Part shown: one piece after another, positions 46,202 to 56,454 of the stretch
Numbering within the stretch: position 1 is the stretch's first letter
Layout: every line of letters starts with the position of its first letter
NCBI RefSeq assembly: GCF_900099645.1
Contig: NZ_FMTL01000003.1
Span: forward strand, 481,020-545,019
Direction: 5' to 3'
Source of the DNA: Pseudomonas peli
GTDB taxonomy: Bacteria > Pseudomonadota > Gammaproteobacteria > Pseudomonadales > Pseudomonadaceae
Length of the DNA stretch: 64,000 nucleotides
Position numbers and translations under genes: made by a program
Notes under the pieces: model-generated
Told to the model about the DNA's origin: nothing
Seen by the model: only the letters and a program-made list of their open reading frames with translations
The model's database searches: none

Positions 46202-46708
46202 ATGGAAAGTAAATCGCCAAGTGCGCTAGGTGAAGGTTATTTAGCTGTTCCTATTGGGTTGGTTAAATCTGTGGCTAGGTTGCAGGGACATTTAATCAGT
46301 GGCGGGGCGGCGTCACTTATGTCGTTGCGAGAGGTAGATTATGGTTCTGTTGTCGAGTCGTTTGAATTTATCAAATTTCGATTTGGTGGCAATCTAGGTT
46401 TGATAAAAAATGTATTGAATAGCTTTGCAGCTTCGCAATTAAATCAACTTGAGCGGCTAAGTGATTTTTCCAAGCATCGAGACCCTGTTGGTGCAGCAGC
46501 TGTGCTTCATGCTATGAGAGGTACGTGTGGCACCATGGGGGCACAGCTGCTTTCAACGTTCGCCGGGGAGCTTGAGCATCGCCTGATTCATGATGACGAA
46601 GAATCGCAGTTATATCTGCTGGCTGATGAAAGCCTTGTTGATTTATTGCGTGAGCTAATTGTTTTTAGCGACAAGATTTTAAAGAATATGTTTGATGTAT
46701 CAGTGTGA
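46202..46708 (+). CDS. Orphan Hpt-domain protein
   Basis: The 168-residue protein has a C-terminal histidine phosphotransfer domain: AVLHAMRGTCGTMGAQLL with phospho-His H103, followed by a helix FAGELEHRLI. The first 60 residues show no known domain. The ATG at 46202 is preferred over TTG at 46181, though the ribosome site is weak. It lies between the truncated GGDEF-EAL gene and the kinase operon, 240 bp upstream of the latter, and could be a shared phospho-intermediate for the kinases. It is AT-rich. Confidence 0.75.
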   Translation: MESKSPSALGEGYLAVPIGLVKSVARLQGHLISGGAASLMSLREVDYGSVVESFEFIKFRFGGNLGLIKNVLNSFAASQLNQLERLSDFSKHRDPVGAAAVLHAMRGTCGTMGAQLLSTFAGELEHRLIHDDEESQLYLLADESLVDLLRELIVFSDKILKNMFDVSV

Positions 46709-46947
46709 TGGTAGTGTTTAGGCAGATTTGGGCGTATAAAAATCGTTGATGAGTTTTTTGGTTTTGACTAAGTGTGCTCATGTTTCTTGTCATGAGTTTG
46801 CTCTGATTGCTCCGGGTTTTAATTTTAGAGCGAGCGTTTAAGTAAATTTATTATTAGCCTAAGCAGGTGCTGGGGGCTATACATAGCTACAGACATAACA
46901 AAAAATGCTGCGCTTGCCTTATTGGATGAAGGCTGTAGGAGTGACAG

Positions 46948-48075
46948 ATGCATGTGATGATTCTCGAAGACGATGTCTGGATTGCTGACCTCTTGCGTCA
47001 AATCGTTCACAGCCTCCGCCCGCAGGCGCAAATTAGCTGCAAAACAAGCGTAAACGCTGCTTTGGATGAGTGGCAGAGCAACCCTGCGGATCTGGTGATT
47101 TGCGACTGGAACCTCCCTGACGGGCCTGGCACTCGTTTGCTTGAGCGAATCCGCAGGCAGGATACTCAGGTGCCTCTTGTCATGATTACCGGGCGTGCAG
47201 ATCGTGACAGTGTGCTGGAGGTGCGGTCGCTACGGGTGAGCGCGTTTATCAGCAAGCCCTTTCAGGTACCCAAGGTTCTGGCTTGCTTGGATCGTTTATT
47301 ACCTGCCACCAGTTCGTTGAGCCCCGCTGTCGCACCTGCGGTTGAGCGTTTTACGGATTTTCTGGCTGAGCAAACAAGCGAAAAACTTGATATGCCGTTG
47401 CAAGCGAGCAGCTTTGCCAGGCTCGTCGCGCTTGGCAAGCAGCCGGCAGAGTTGCGCGGACTGTACGAAATTGCGCGTGAGGAGCCTGCCATCACCGCGC
47501 GTCTTTTGGCTGCCGCCAATGGTGCTCAGTACAGCAATGGCGGCTCAGCCTGTATGAGTGTGCACGAGGCTTTGCAGACACTCGGTGTCGCCACCAGCTT
47601 GAATATTGCGCTTGGGCTAACCCTTCGGCCTGAGGCTGAGCTACAGGACCCCGAGCTGGTTTTGATTGCCCAGGAGCAGTTCGGACAGACCCAGTCTTTG
47701 TGCAAGCGCGTAGCGGATTTGGCTGCGGCCTGTCGTATTGATCCTGCGTCGCTGCACAGTGCGGCGCTGTTGCATCGTATGGGTGAGCTTTGTGTGTTGG
47801 GGCAGGCCCAACTCTGGCGTGATAAAGGGCACAGCTTATCTCTGGAAGACTTAAGCCACGCTCTGGCCAATAGCAGCAGCGAGTTGGCGGGGCGCCTGAA
47901 GGCACACTGGCGATTACCTATCCCTTTGCGGGACCTTATTGGCGCTTGCTATGCGCTACCGGCGATCAATACGCGGCGTGAAGCCATACTCATGCATCTT
48001 GCCGCTACCGAGCTTATCGGTCAGGCAGATCCATCCAAACTAGCTCGTTTACGTCGGCTTGTTGGCCTGAATTGA
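46948..48075 (+). CDS. Response regulator with HDOD output domain
   Basis: The 375-residue protein has a receiver domain (about 1-120: acidic pair EDD near residue 7, phospho-Asp D53 in VICDWNLPDG, Lys in FISKPFQ). A helical HDOD domain follows (about 145-330, ITARLLAAANGAQYSNGG onward). HDOD domains are HD-like folds without the metal residues and usually mediate signalling contacts. GGAG lies 7 nt before the ATG. It is the first gene of the kinase run; the next gene starts 17 nt after its stop. Confidence 0.88.
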   Translation: MHVMILEDDVWIADLLRQIVHSLRPQAQISCKTSVNAALDEWQSNPADLVICDWNLPDGPGTRLLERIRRQDTQVPLVMITGRADRDSVLEVRSLRVSAFISKPFQVPKVLACLDRLLPATSSLSPAVAPAVERFTDFLAEQTSEKLDMPLQASSFARLVALGKQPAELRGLYEIAREEPAITARLLAAANGAQYSNGGSACMSVHEALQTLGVATSLNIALGLTLRPEAELQDPELVLIAQEQFGQTQSLCKRVADLAAACRIDPASLHSAALLHRMGELCVLGQAQLWRDKGHSLSLEDLSHALANSSSELAGRLKAHWRLPIPLRDLIGACYALPAINTRREAILMHLAATELIGQADPSKLARLRRLVGLN

Positions 48076-48092
48076 TAGGTGCGTGGCACATA

Positions 48093-51000
48093 ATGAGCAA
48101 ACCCAAGTCGCTTACTTTTTTTATTGTGCTAGGCGGCAGCCTTTGCCTGACACTGTTGTTTGTGGGCTTGTATTGGCAGACCATAAGTGAATGGGATGCC
48201 CTCTGGCAGCATTCCAAGCAGGCCGAGCAGCGCCTGATCATTCAGAGTGATCAGCCCAACAGCCTTGAGTCTGAGTTATCGGTGCAGCACTCTGAGAACG
48301 AGCCCGCGAGCTTGCGCGTAGCCCAGTCCTACGAGCAGCACCTCAGTGATAAAAGGCAGCTGTTCATTAGATGGTCAGTTGCATGGTTGGCAGCTCTTGG
48401 CCTTTTGCTGTTGATGTTCTGTGCCGCTCGCTATAACACCCGGCAACAGTCGCTCATTCATCAGGCTGACCTAGAGGAACGTCACCGAGAAAGTGAGCAA
48501 GCCCGTGAGTTGTTAGGGTTGATTACCTGGGCTCAGGCTGAATATATCCAGACGGATAATCAGCGCGACAGTTTTAATACATTGCTTAATCGCGTCTTGG
48601 CCGTCACTGAAAGTCAGTTCGGATTTATCGGTGAGGTACTCCAAGATCTGCAAGGCCTGCCGTACCTGCGCACTTATGCCATCAGCAATATCGCCTGGGA
48701 TCAGGCCAGCGCTGATTTTTATTCTGAGCGTGCAGATCAGGGAATGGAGTTTCATAACCTCGACACGTTATTCGGTCGTGTAATTCGTGATGCCATGGCA
48801 CTGATCACAAATACCCCCAGCGAAGATCCCCGGCGTGGTGGGTTGCCGCCTGGTCATCCACCTTTGGAGGCTTTCGCGGGGTTTCCGTTGTTCGCTAACG
48901 GTCAGATGGTTGGGATGCTGGGTATTGCAAACCGTCCAGGTGGTTATGTTGATGAATTCGCTGAACAGCTCAAGCCTCTTCTGGCAACGCTGGGTCAGCT
49001 GATTGAGGCGTTGCGTCGCGATATTCAGCGTCAGCAAACCCAGCAAAGTCTGCAGCGGCAACAATATGCGTTAAGCGCACTTAACCAAATTGCTGCACTG
49101 GCTCATTTGGATAATCAGCAGCAACTGCGCGCTGCTTTGCAGCTGGGCGCTGATTTTTATGGTACCCCGCTGGGACTCATCAGTCAGATTGAAGGCGAGG
49201 ACTATCATGTCCTGGCGCAGTTTTCTCCGCCGGGCACGCTACAAGATGGCCAGCACTTCAGTCTGGGCGAAACATACTGCAGCCTCACCCTAGCTGGCCG
49301 TGATGTATTGGCTATCGACCATATGGGCAACAGCGAGTATGCGCACCATCCCTGTTACCCCGCGTTTAGTTTGGAAACCTATATCGGAATTGCAGTTGTA
49401 GTCAGTGATCGTGTCTTCGGTACGCTGGCGTTTTGCTCAACTGAGCCTCGTAAAGTGCCATTCGACGACGCGGAGTTGGAGTTTCTCCGCCTTTTTGCTC
49501 GCTGGGTTGGTGCCGTGCTGGAGCGTCAACAGCAGGAGCATGCCCGCCAGGTCTTGCTGCAACGCTTGGATGAGTCGCAGCGTATCGCTCGCCTCGGGCA
49601 TTGGGAGGCCAATCTTGATGATGGCAGTCTGTATTGGTCAGCGCCTATCTATGAGATTTTCGGTTATGACATTGAGCATTTCACCCCTAGCGTTGAGGGC
49701 TTTAAACGCTGTGTGCATCCTGAGGATGTAGCCATCGTCGAAGCATCAGAGGCTCGGGTAAATGCGGGAGGTGAGCATAATGTTCGCCACCGCATTATTC
49801 GCCCAAATGGCGAGGTGCGTTGGGTGCAGGAATTAGCGCGGCTGCAACCCGACGCTGAGGGGCGTTTGGTGCGCCTGGTCGGTACCGTACAAGATGTTAC
49901 CGAGCAAGCTATGGCTGAGTTCACCCTAAAGAGCCAAGGCGAGCGTTTGCAGAGCATCATTGCAGGTACCAATATCGGCACCTGGGAATGGAACGTGCAA
50001 TCCGGTGCGACCGTATTCAACGAACGCTGGGCGGAGATCATCGGCTATCGCTTGGATGAGCTCGCCCCCATCGACATTAACACCTGGTTGAGCCATGCCC
50101 ACCCAGATGATCTGGAGCAGTCAGGTGAGCTGCTTCAAGCTCATTTTCGCGGTGAAACACCCTATTACGACTGCCAGTGCCGAATGCGCCATAAGGACGG
50201 ACATTGGGTCTGGGTGCATGATCGCGGTTGCGTCGTCAGTTGGAGTGCCGATGGCGAACCGCTGATGATGTATGGCACGCATGCTGACATCACGGAAGTG
50301 CGTGAACAGCAAGAGGCGATTTATCAGGCGCGCGCCTTCCTGCAAGCAGTACTCGATTCAGCTACAGGGGTCAGCGTGATCGCTACTAATCCGGCTGGCC
50401 GGATTACCCTGTTCAATCGTGGTGCCGAACGTCTGCTCGGCTACAGCGCTGACGAGGTTGTTGGTTTGCATACGCCAGCACTGTTTCACCTTGCTGGTGA
50501 GGTTGAGCAGCGTGGCCTGCAGTTAAGCGAGCAACTTGGGATGGCGATCAGCGGGTTTGAGGTGTTTGTCCACCAGGCCCGCAGCGGCGAACCCGAAACC
50601 CGGCAGTGGACTTACCAGTGCAAGGATGACAGTCAGCGCCAAGTTAACCTGACCGTCAGTGCCATGTTCGATCAGCACGGTCAAATCACCGGATTTTTGG
50701 GTATTGCCAGTGATATCAGTGAGCTTCAAGCCGCAACACGTTCGCTGCAGAAAAGTGAAAGCCGCTTTCGTGGCTTGGTTGCCAACCTGCCTGGCATGGT
50801 TTACCGGTGTGAGAATGATTCCGAGTGGACCATGCGCTTTATGAGTGACGAGGTTGCTGAACTGTCCGGCTTTCCGGCCAGCGACTTTATCGATAATCGA
50901 GTTAGAACGTATGCGAGTGTGATCCACCCGGATGACCTGCATATTACCTATCAGGCCGTCGGCGCTATCGAACGAAAAGAGACGTTCGAATTGACCTATA

Positions 51001-52583
51001 GGTTGCAGCACGCGGATGGCCACAGCGTATGGGTGCGAGAGAAAGGGCGCGGTGAGTACGACCAAGGGGGGGCGTTGCTCTGGGTGTCCGGATTCGTCTG
51101 GGATATCAGTGACCGCAAGCAGGCAGAGGATGCTTTGTGCGTTAGCCAGCAGCGTTTCAGCGGGGCATTCAATACCGCGCCTCAGGGTATGGCCATGGTG
51201 GGCTTGGATGGCCGTTGGCTTGAGGTCAACGATGCACTCTGCGCAATGCTGGGTTACAGCCGCAGTGAGCTTCTTCAGCTGGACTACCAGCACATCACCC
51301 ATCCCGATGACCTTGAGACTGACCTGCAGCTTTTGCAGCGGCTGCTCAATGGCGAGATCAACGACTACCAACTGGAAAAACGCTACCTGGATAGACAAGG
51401 TCGGGTAATTTGGATTTTGCTGAGCGTGTCACTGGTGCGCGACGCCCTAGGTCAGCCTTTGCATTTCGTATCGCAAATTCAGAACTTCAGTGAGCGGGTC
51501 GAGGCCGAAAAAGCACTTCGCGAGCGTGAGGAATACCTGGGCACTCTGCTTGATAACGTTATTGATGCAATCATCACGATTAACGAGCAGGGGTTAATAG
51601 AGACCTTTAACCCAGCCGCTGAGCGCATTTTCGGTTATCGCCTGGAGGATGTAAGAGGGCAGAGCGCCAACTTACTCACGTCTGCTTATTACCGAACCAA
51701 GTATGACGACCTAGCGACCTATCTGCAGAGTGGTGTCGCGGGCATTCTGGGTAGACCCAAAGAGCTACCGGCCCAGCGCCAGAGTGGCGAACAGTTCGTT
51801 ATGGAGCTGGCGGTGTCGCAGATTACCTATCAGGGCGGGCTTCGTTTTATTGCCGTAATCCGCGACATCAGCGAGCGCAAGCGCATCGAGCAAATGAAAA
51901 ATGAGTTTGTTTCTACAGTCAGCCATGAGCTGCGCACGCCACTGACCGCCATCGCAGGTGCCCTGGGCCTGATAAACGGTGGCGCTTTGGGTGAGGTGCC
52001 TGTTGTGATGCAGGACATGCTGCGTATCGCTCAGGGTAATAGCCAGCGTCTTGGCGAATTGATCAATGACCTGCTGGATATGGACAAGCTCATAGCCGGC
52101 AAAATGACCTTCGATATACGCCTACAGCCTCTGCAAAAGCTACTCGAAGCGGCTATTGAACAGAACCAGCCCTATGCTGAGCAGTATCGTGTCCAGTTGC
52201 AGTTACTTCAGCCAGCAGGTGATCTACAGGTTCGGGTAGACCGTCAGCGGTTGGGGCAGGTGTTGGCCAATCTGTTGTCCAATGCGGCCAAGTTTTCTCC
52301 AGAGGGCAGCGCCGTTGAGGTCGCTGTTGCAAGCAAGAATGATTATGTACAGGTCAGCGTAAGCGACCAGGGCCCTGGTATACCTCAAGCGTTTCGTCAG
52401 CGAATCTTCAGCAAGTTTTCTCAGGCGGATGCAACCGATACGAGGCAGAAGGGTGGTACCGGGTTGGGGCTGGCCATCAGCAAGCAACTGATTGAACAAA
52501 TGGGTGGGCAGATCGGTTTCGACTCGGTAGAAGGTCAGGGCAGCACGTTCTGGATTGAACTGCCCGTGGAGCCTTCCCTATGA
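48093..52583 (+). CDS. Large membrane sensor histidine kinase with two GAF and about six PAS domains
   Basis: The 1496-residue kinase has two membrane helices (about 5-25 and 90-110) around a short periplasmic loop. Two GAF domains follow (about 160-305 and 340-480), then six PAS segments (about 490-605, 620-740, 750-880, 890-1010, 1020-1135, 1145-1265). HisKA carries the phospho-acceptor H1278 in STVSHELRTPL, and HATPase_c (about 1360-1493) has DQGPGIP and GGTGLGLAISKQL. No receiver is attached, so the phosphate must pass to a separate protein. It is unusually long for a kinase. The ATG at 48093 is preferred over TTG at 48072. The stop overlaps the next gene as ATGA. Confidence 0.92.
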   Translation: MSKPKSLTFFIVLGGSLCLTLLFVGLYWQTISEWDALWQHSKQAEQRLIIQSDQPNSLESELSVQHSENEPASLRVAQSYEQHLSDKRQLFIRWSVAWLAALGLLLLMFCAARYNTRQQSLIHQADLEERHRESEQARELLGLITWAQAEYIQTDNQRDSFNTLLNRVLAVTESQFGFIGEVLQDLQGLPYLRTYAISNIAWDQASADFYSERADQGMEFHNLDTLFGRVIRDAMALITNTPSEDPRRGGLPPGHPPLEAFAGFPLFANGQMVGMLGIANRPGGYVDEFAEQLKPLLATLGQLIEALRRDIQRQQTQQSLQRQQYALSALNQIAALAHLDNQQQLRAALQLGADFYGTPLGLISQIEGEDYHVLAQFSPPGTLQDGQHFSLGETYCSLTLAGRDVLAIDHMGNSEYAHHPCYPAFSLETYIGIAVVVSDRVFGTLAFCSTEPRKVPFDDAELEFLRLFARWVGAVLERQQQEHARQVLLQRLDESQRIARLGHWEANLDDGSLYWSAPIYEIFGYDIEHFTPSVEGFKRCVHPEDVAIVEASEARVNAGGEHNVRHRIIRPNGEVRWVQELARLQPDAEGRLVRLVGTVQDVTEQAMAEFTLKSQGERLQSIIAGTNIGTWEWNVQSGATVFNERWAEIIGYRLDELAPIDINTWLSHAHPDDLEQSGELLQAHFRGETPYYDCQCRMRHKDGHWVWVHDRGCVVSWSADGEPLMMYGTHADITEVREQQEAIYQARAFLQAVLDSATGVSVIATNPAGRITLFNRGAERLLGYSADEVVGLHTPALFHLAGEVEQRGLQLSEQLGMAISGFEVFVHQARSGEPETRQWTYQCKDDSQRQVNLTVSAMFDQHGQITGFLGIASDISELQAATRSLQKSESRFRGLVANLPGMVYRCENDSEWTMRFMSDEVAELSGFPASDFIDNRVRTYASVIHPDDLHITYQAVGAIERKETFELTYRLQHADGHSVWVREKGRGEYDQGGALLWVSGFVWDISDRKQAEDALCVSQQRFSGAFNTAPQGMAMVGLDGRWLEVNDALCAMLGYSRSELLQLDYQHITHPDDLETDLQLLQRLLNGEINDYQLEKRYLDRQGRVIWILLSVSLVRDALGQPLHFVSQIQNFSERVEAEKALREREEYLGTLLDNVIDAIITINEQGLIETFNPAAERIFGYRLEDVRGQSANLLTSAYYRTKYDDLATYLQSGVAGILGRPKELPAQRQSGEQFVMELAVSQITYQGGLRFIAVIRDISERKRIEQMKNEFVSTVSHELRTPLTAIAGALGLINGGALGEVPVVMQDMLRIAQGNSQRLGELINDLLDMDKLIAGKMTFDIRLQPLQKLLEAAIEQNQPYAEQYRVQLQLLQPAGDLQVRVDRQRLGQVLANLLSNAAKFSPEGSAVEVAVASKNDYVQVSVSDQGPGIPQAFRQRIFSKFSQADATDTRQKGGTGLGLAISKQLIEQMGGQIGFDSVEGQGSTFWIELPVEPSL

Positions 52584-54499
52584 GTGATCACAGCCCGCGC
52601 AGGTTGATCACGGGTATGTTGAGCAGCCTGGCCATTCTGCTGATTCTTGGCCTGGGTGTGGAACTGCTGTTACGGCAGTACAGCCTGCGTCAGCACGAAC
52701 TTGAGCAGCAACGCCTGCTGGCCCATGCCTATGAAGTCCGGGCAGTACTACTGGCTGAACTAAACGCCACCCTGCATCTGGCTACCGGTCTTGCCAGCTA
52801 CATTCCCGCCAAGCAGGGGCGCATCGATGAAGCTGAATTACAGCCCTGGCTGCGCGGTCTCTTTGAGCAGGGGCGGCATATTCGCAACATAGGCTTGGCA
52901 CCAAGTAACCGCATTGATTTTCTCTACCCGCTGGCAGGTAATGAGTCTGCACTGGGGCTTTATTACCCGGATCTGGCTGCGCAATGGCCGGCCATTCAAC
53001 GTGTCATCGCCAGCCGTAAGCCACATCTGGTAGGGCCGCTGCCTCTGCTTCAGGGGGGGCAAGGGTTGATCTACCGAGTACCGGTTTTTCTAAATGACCA
53101 AAGCTACTGGGGGCTGATCAGTACCGTTATCGATTTCGAACAACTGGCCGCTGAAGTCGAGTCTATAGCCCGCAAGCGCGGTATAGCTGTGACGTTTACG
53201 CCAGCAGATCAGGCGGCTAAGGCTGCCAATCAAGACGCTGTGGGGCTACCTGTTTCCTTGGCTGGCGCCCAGTGGCAACTTCAGGCTGCGTCCCTGAACC
53301 CTGCGAGGAAAACCTTTATCGGGTTGCGAATACTCGGTTGGGGATTAGCTTTTACCGTGGCCGGGTTAATTGGTTTTGCCCTGCACACGCAGCAACGCCG
53401 AGCCAACCTGTTGTTGGCGCTCAATCAAAGCCAACGAGATTTTCTTCAGGCGTTTGAATTAGCTCCGCAAGGTATGGTGCTGATGTCGGCTGAAGGTGTG
53501 CTGCTTGCCGTGAACCAGGCGTTTAGTCGGTTATTGCAATTGCCCGTAGAGCAACTGCTGCATCGCCCACTCCACTCATATTGCCTGCCTACTGAGCATG
53601 AGTCGCTCTCTGTACATGTCTCGGCTATTCGCCCAGGTCATAACAACAGCTGGTTTTTGACCTTGGTTGATGCGCAGTATCTGCAGATTCCAGTTGAGTG
53701 CAGTGCTGCGATTCTTGGCTCTTTGGGTGGTGCTGATGAGGTGTGCATTCTGCATGTGCAGGACATGCGGGAGCGGTTGCGTCTACAACGCCTGCAGAGC
53801 GAGTTTACGGCCAGTGTCAGCCATGAATTACGCACACCACTGACTGCCATCGCTGGTGCGCTGGGGCTGATTAACGGTGGGGTGCTGGGTGAGGTACCTC
53901 ACGCCATGCAGCAACTGCTGCAAATCGCCCATGCCAACAGCCTGCGTTTGCAGGCGTTGATTGATGATTTACTGGACATGGAAAAGCTCATGGCCGGTAA
54001 GATTCGCGTTGAGCTGCGCGATCAGTGGCTATGGCCGTTGCTCGAAGAGGCCGTGGCGCATAATCAGCCCTATGCAGATCAACATCAGGTCTCGTTGCAT
54101 CTGGTGGGACCTCCCCGCAGTGTGCGTGTTGTGGTGGATGAGCAGCGCCTGGCCCAGGTGCTGGCTAATCTGCTATCCAATGCAGCCAAGTTCTCTCCGC
54201 CGGGTACTCAGGTAAGGCTGTTGGTCGAGGAGCATGCCGATCAGGTCAGGGTCAGTGTCCAGGATCAAGGGGCGGGTATTGATGATGATTTTAAGGCCCG
54301 AATTTTCAGCAAATTTTCCCAGGCAGATGCCAGTGACCGCCGACAGAAAGGTGGCACAGGTCTTGGCTTGGCGATTAGCAAGGAGTTGCTAGAACGCATG
54401 CACGGACGTATCGGTTTTGACTCCGTCAAAGGTCAGGGCAGTACCTTCTGGTTTGAACTCCCCCTCCATACAACCTCGACGCAGCGGGCCAATTTATGA
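52580..54499 (+). CDS. Membrane sensor histidine kinase with periplasmic sensor and PAS
   Basis: The 639-residue kinase has a membrane helix at about 11-31, a periplasmic sensor (about 45-235, IRNIGLAPSNRIDFLYPL), a second helix (about 248-268) and a PAS domain (about 285-400). HisKA carries H415 in ASVSHELRTPLTAIAGALGL, and HATPase_c (about 500-630) has DQGAGI and GGTGLGLAISKEL. The sensor looks CHASE-like, ligand unknown. It overlaps both neighbours by 4 nt (ATGA). No receiver is fused. Confidence 0.92.
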   Translation: MSDHSPRRLITGMLSSLAILLILGLGVELLLRQYSLRQHELEQQRLLAHAYEVRAVLLAELNATLHLATGLASYIPAKQGRIDEAELQPWLRGLFEQGRHIRNIGLAPSNRIDFLYPLAGNESALGLYYPDLAAQWPAIQRVIASRKPHLVGPLPLLQGGQGLIYRVPVFLNDQSYWGLISTVIDFEQLAAEVESIARKRGIAVTFTPADQAAKAANQDAVGLPVSLAGAQWQLQAASLNPARKTFIGLRILGWGLAFTVAGLIGFALHTQQRRANLLLALNQSQRDFLQAFELAPQGMVLMSAEGVLLAVNQAFSRLLQLPVEQLLHRPLHSYCLPTEHESLSVHVSAIRPGHNNSWFLTLVDAQYLQIPVECSAAILGSLGGADEVCILHVQDMRERLRLQRLQSEFTASVSHELRTPLTAIAGALGLINGGVLGEVPHAMQQLLQIAHANSLRLQALIDDLLDMEKLMAGKIRVELRDQWLWPLLEEAVAHNQPYADQHQVSLHLVGPPRSVRVVVDEQRLAQVLANLLSNAAKFSPPGTQVRLLVEEHADQVRVSVQDQGAGIDDDFKARIFSKFSQADASDRRQKGGTGLGLAISKELLERMHGRIGFDSVKGQGSTFWFELPLHTTSTQRANL

Positions 54500-56454
54500 G
54501 CAAGCATCCAGGGCACCCTCAGGCCCCGCTTAATGAGCCCAGTCGACTTGCAGCTTTGCTTGCATTCGAGCTGCTGGACACACCTGCCGAAGCCATGTTC
54601 GACAACATCACTACATTGGCGGCGCAGATCTGTAATACCCCGATTGCGCTGATTTCACTTGTTGATGCCGAGCGTCAGTGGTTCAAGAGCCGTGTCGGGT
54701 TGGGGGCGAGCGAGACACCACGGGAGCTGGCTTTCTGTGCCCATGCGATCAATCGTGACGAGCTTTTTGAAATCGAAAATGCGCTGCTCGACCCACGCTT
54801 TAGCGATAACCCATTGGTCACCAGCGACCCTGATATTCGCTTCTATGCCGGTATGCCGCTCAGCGATGGGCATGGGCATAACCTTGGCACTTTGTGTGTG
54901 ATTGACCGGCAGCCGCGTCAGCTCAATGAGCAGCAGCGACAGAGCTTGAAGCTGCTTGCGCAACAAACGGTACAACTCTTCGAGTTGCGGCTGCAGTCGC
55001 GTCATCAGCGCGAGCAAGCTGCCGTTCACAAAGCCATTCTGGGCAGCGCGGGTACTGCGGTGCTGGTGGTCGACCCTGCTGGCTTGATTCAACAAGCCAG
55101 CCCAGGTGTTGCAAACTTGCTGGGCTACAGCGCAGATGGCCTGCTCGGGCGAGAGCTTGAATTGCTCCTGCCGCTAAATGATCGCCAGTTGACCCGTGAT
55201 GCACTGCGTTCAATACCTGCTCAAGGCAGCAGCCAGAGCCAACTGCATGAAGTGCAGATGCGACATGCCTCCGGCCATACGGTACCGGTGTTGTTGAACC
55301 TTTCTCCCGTCTGCCTGGAGGACAAGTTCGATCTAGGCTATCTGTGCATTGTTCATGATCTGAGTTATCGCGAAGAAGCGCTGCAGCGCTTACAGCTGCT
55401 TAGTGCTCAATTGCCGGGCGTGGTCTATCAGTTCCAACTATTCGAAGACGGTCGCAGCTGTTTCCCCTATGCCAGCCAAGGCATTGAAAGTATTTACGGG
55501 CTTTCGCCGGAGGCAGTTGCGAACGATGCTACTGCCGCATTTGCCCTGATTGATTCCGATGATTTGCAGGGGATAAGTGACAGCATTGCCACCTCTGCCG
55601 CCAATCTTGAGCTATGGCATCAGGAGTACCGGGTTCTCCACCCCACTAAGGGGCTTATCTGGGTTGAAGGACGAGCTGCGCCACAACGCGGTGCCGACGG
55701 CAGCGTCATATGGCATGGCTTTATCAGCGACATCAGCGAGCGCAAGCATCTTGAGCGGTTAAAGGATGAGTTTGTGTCCACTGTCAGTCACGAGCTGCGT
55801 ACACCGCTGACTTCTATTACCGGCTCACTTGGTCTTATCAACGGTGGTGCCCTCGGCGCAGTGCCTGATGCCATCAAAGACATGCTGGCGATTGCGGAGG
55901 GCAACAGTCGCCGCTTACGTCAGTTGATTGATGACCTGCTGGATATGGACAAGCTGATTGCTGGGAAAATGAGCTTTGATCTGCAACCGATCAAGCTGGA
56001 TGAGTTGTTGGCAGAGTGCGACGCCAGCCATCAGGGCTTCGCTCAGCATCTTGGCGTTCGCCTACTGCATTCCAATTGCCCAGACCTGCAGGTGCTGGCT
56101 GACGCTCAGCGTCTGCAACAGGTGCTGAGCAATCTGCTGTCCAATGCGCTGAAATTTTCTCCAGCACAAGGGGAGGTTCGCCTTTACAGCGAGCTTGCGG
56201 GGCAGTCTGTGCGCATTCTGGTGAGTGACCAGGGGCCTGGAATACCCGCGGATTTCACAGCTCGCATTTTCAAGAAATTTTCCCAGGCCGACGCGAGCGA
56301 CAGCAGGCAAAAAGGCGGTACCGGTCTTGGCTTGGCCATCAGTAAAGAGCTGATAGAGCGCATGGGTGGCACTATTGGCTTTGTCAGTGAACCGCAACAG
56401 GGAAGTACGTTCTGGATTGAGCTGCCACTGCACCATCAGGAAGACGAATTATGA
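54496..56454 (+). CDS. Cytoplasmic GAF-PAS-PAS sensor histidine kinase
   Basis: The 652-residue kinase has no membrane helix. A GAF domain (about 25-165, FDNITTLAAQICNTPIALIS, ending GTLCVIDRQPRQL) is followed by two PAS segments (about 178-300 and 303-420). HisKA carries H432 in FVSTVSHELRTPLTSITG, and HATPase_c has DQGPGIP and GGTGLGLAISKEL. This is the only soluble kinase of the four, presumably sensing a cytoplasmic signal. It overlaps the preceding and following genes by 4 nt. Confidence 0.92.
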   Translation: MSKHPGHPQAPLNEPSRLAALLAFELLDTPAEAMFDNITTLAAQICNTPIALISLVDAERQWFKSRVGLGASETPRELAFCAHAINRDELFEIENALLDPRFSDNPLVTSDPDIRFYAGMPLSDGHGHNLGTLCVIDRQPRQLNEQQRQSLKLLAQQTVQLFELRLQSRHQREQAAVHKAILGSAGTAVLVVDPAGLIQQASPGVANLLGYSADGLLGRELELLLPLNDRQLTRDALRSIPAQGSSQSQLHEVQMRHASGHTVPVLLNLSPVCLEDKFDLGYLCIVHDLSYREEALQRLQLLSAQLPGVVYQFQLFEDGRSCFPYASQGIESIYGLSPEAVANDATAAFALIDSDDLQGISDSIATSAANLELWHQEYRVLHPTKGLIWVEGRAAPQRGADGSVIWHGFISDISERKHLERLKDEFVSTVSHELRTPLTSITGSLGLINGGALGAVPDAIKDMLAIAEGNSRRLRQLIDDLLDMDKLIAGKMSFDLQPIKLDELLAECDASHQGFAQHLGVRLLHSNCPDLQVLADAQRLQQVLSNLLSNALKFSPAQGEVRLYSELAGQSVRILVSDQGPGIPADFTARIFKKFSQADASDSRQKGGTGLGLAISKELIERMGGTIGFVSEPQQGSTFWIELPLHHQEDEL

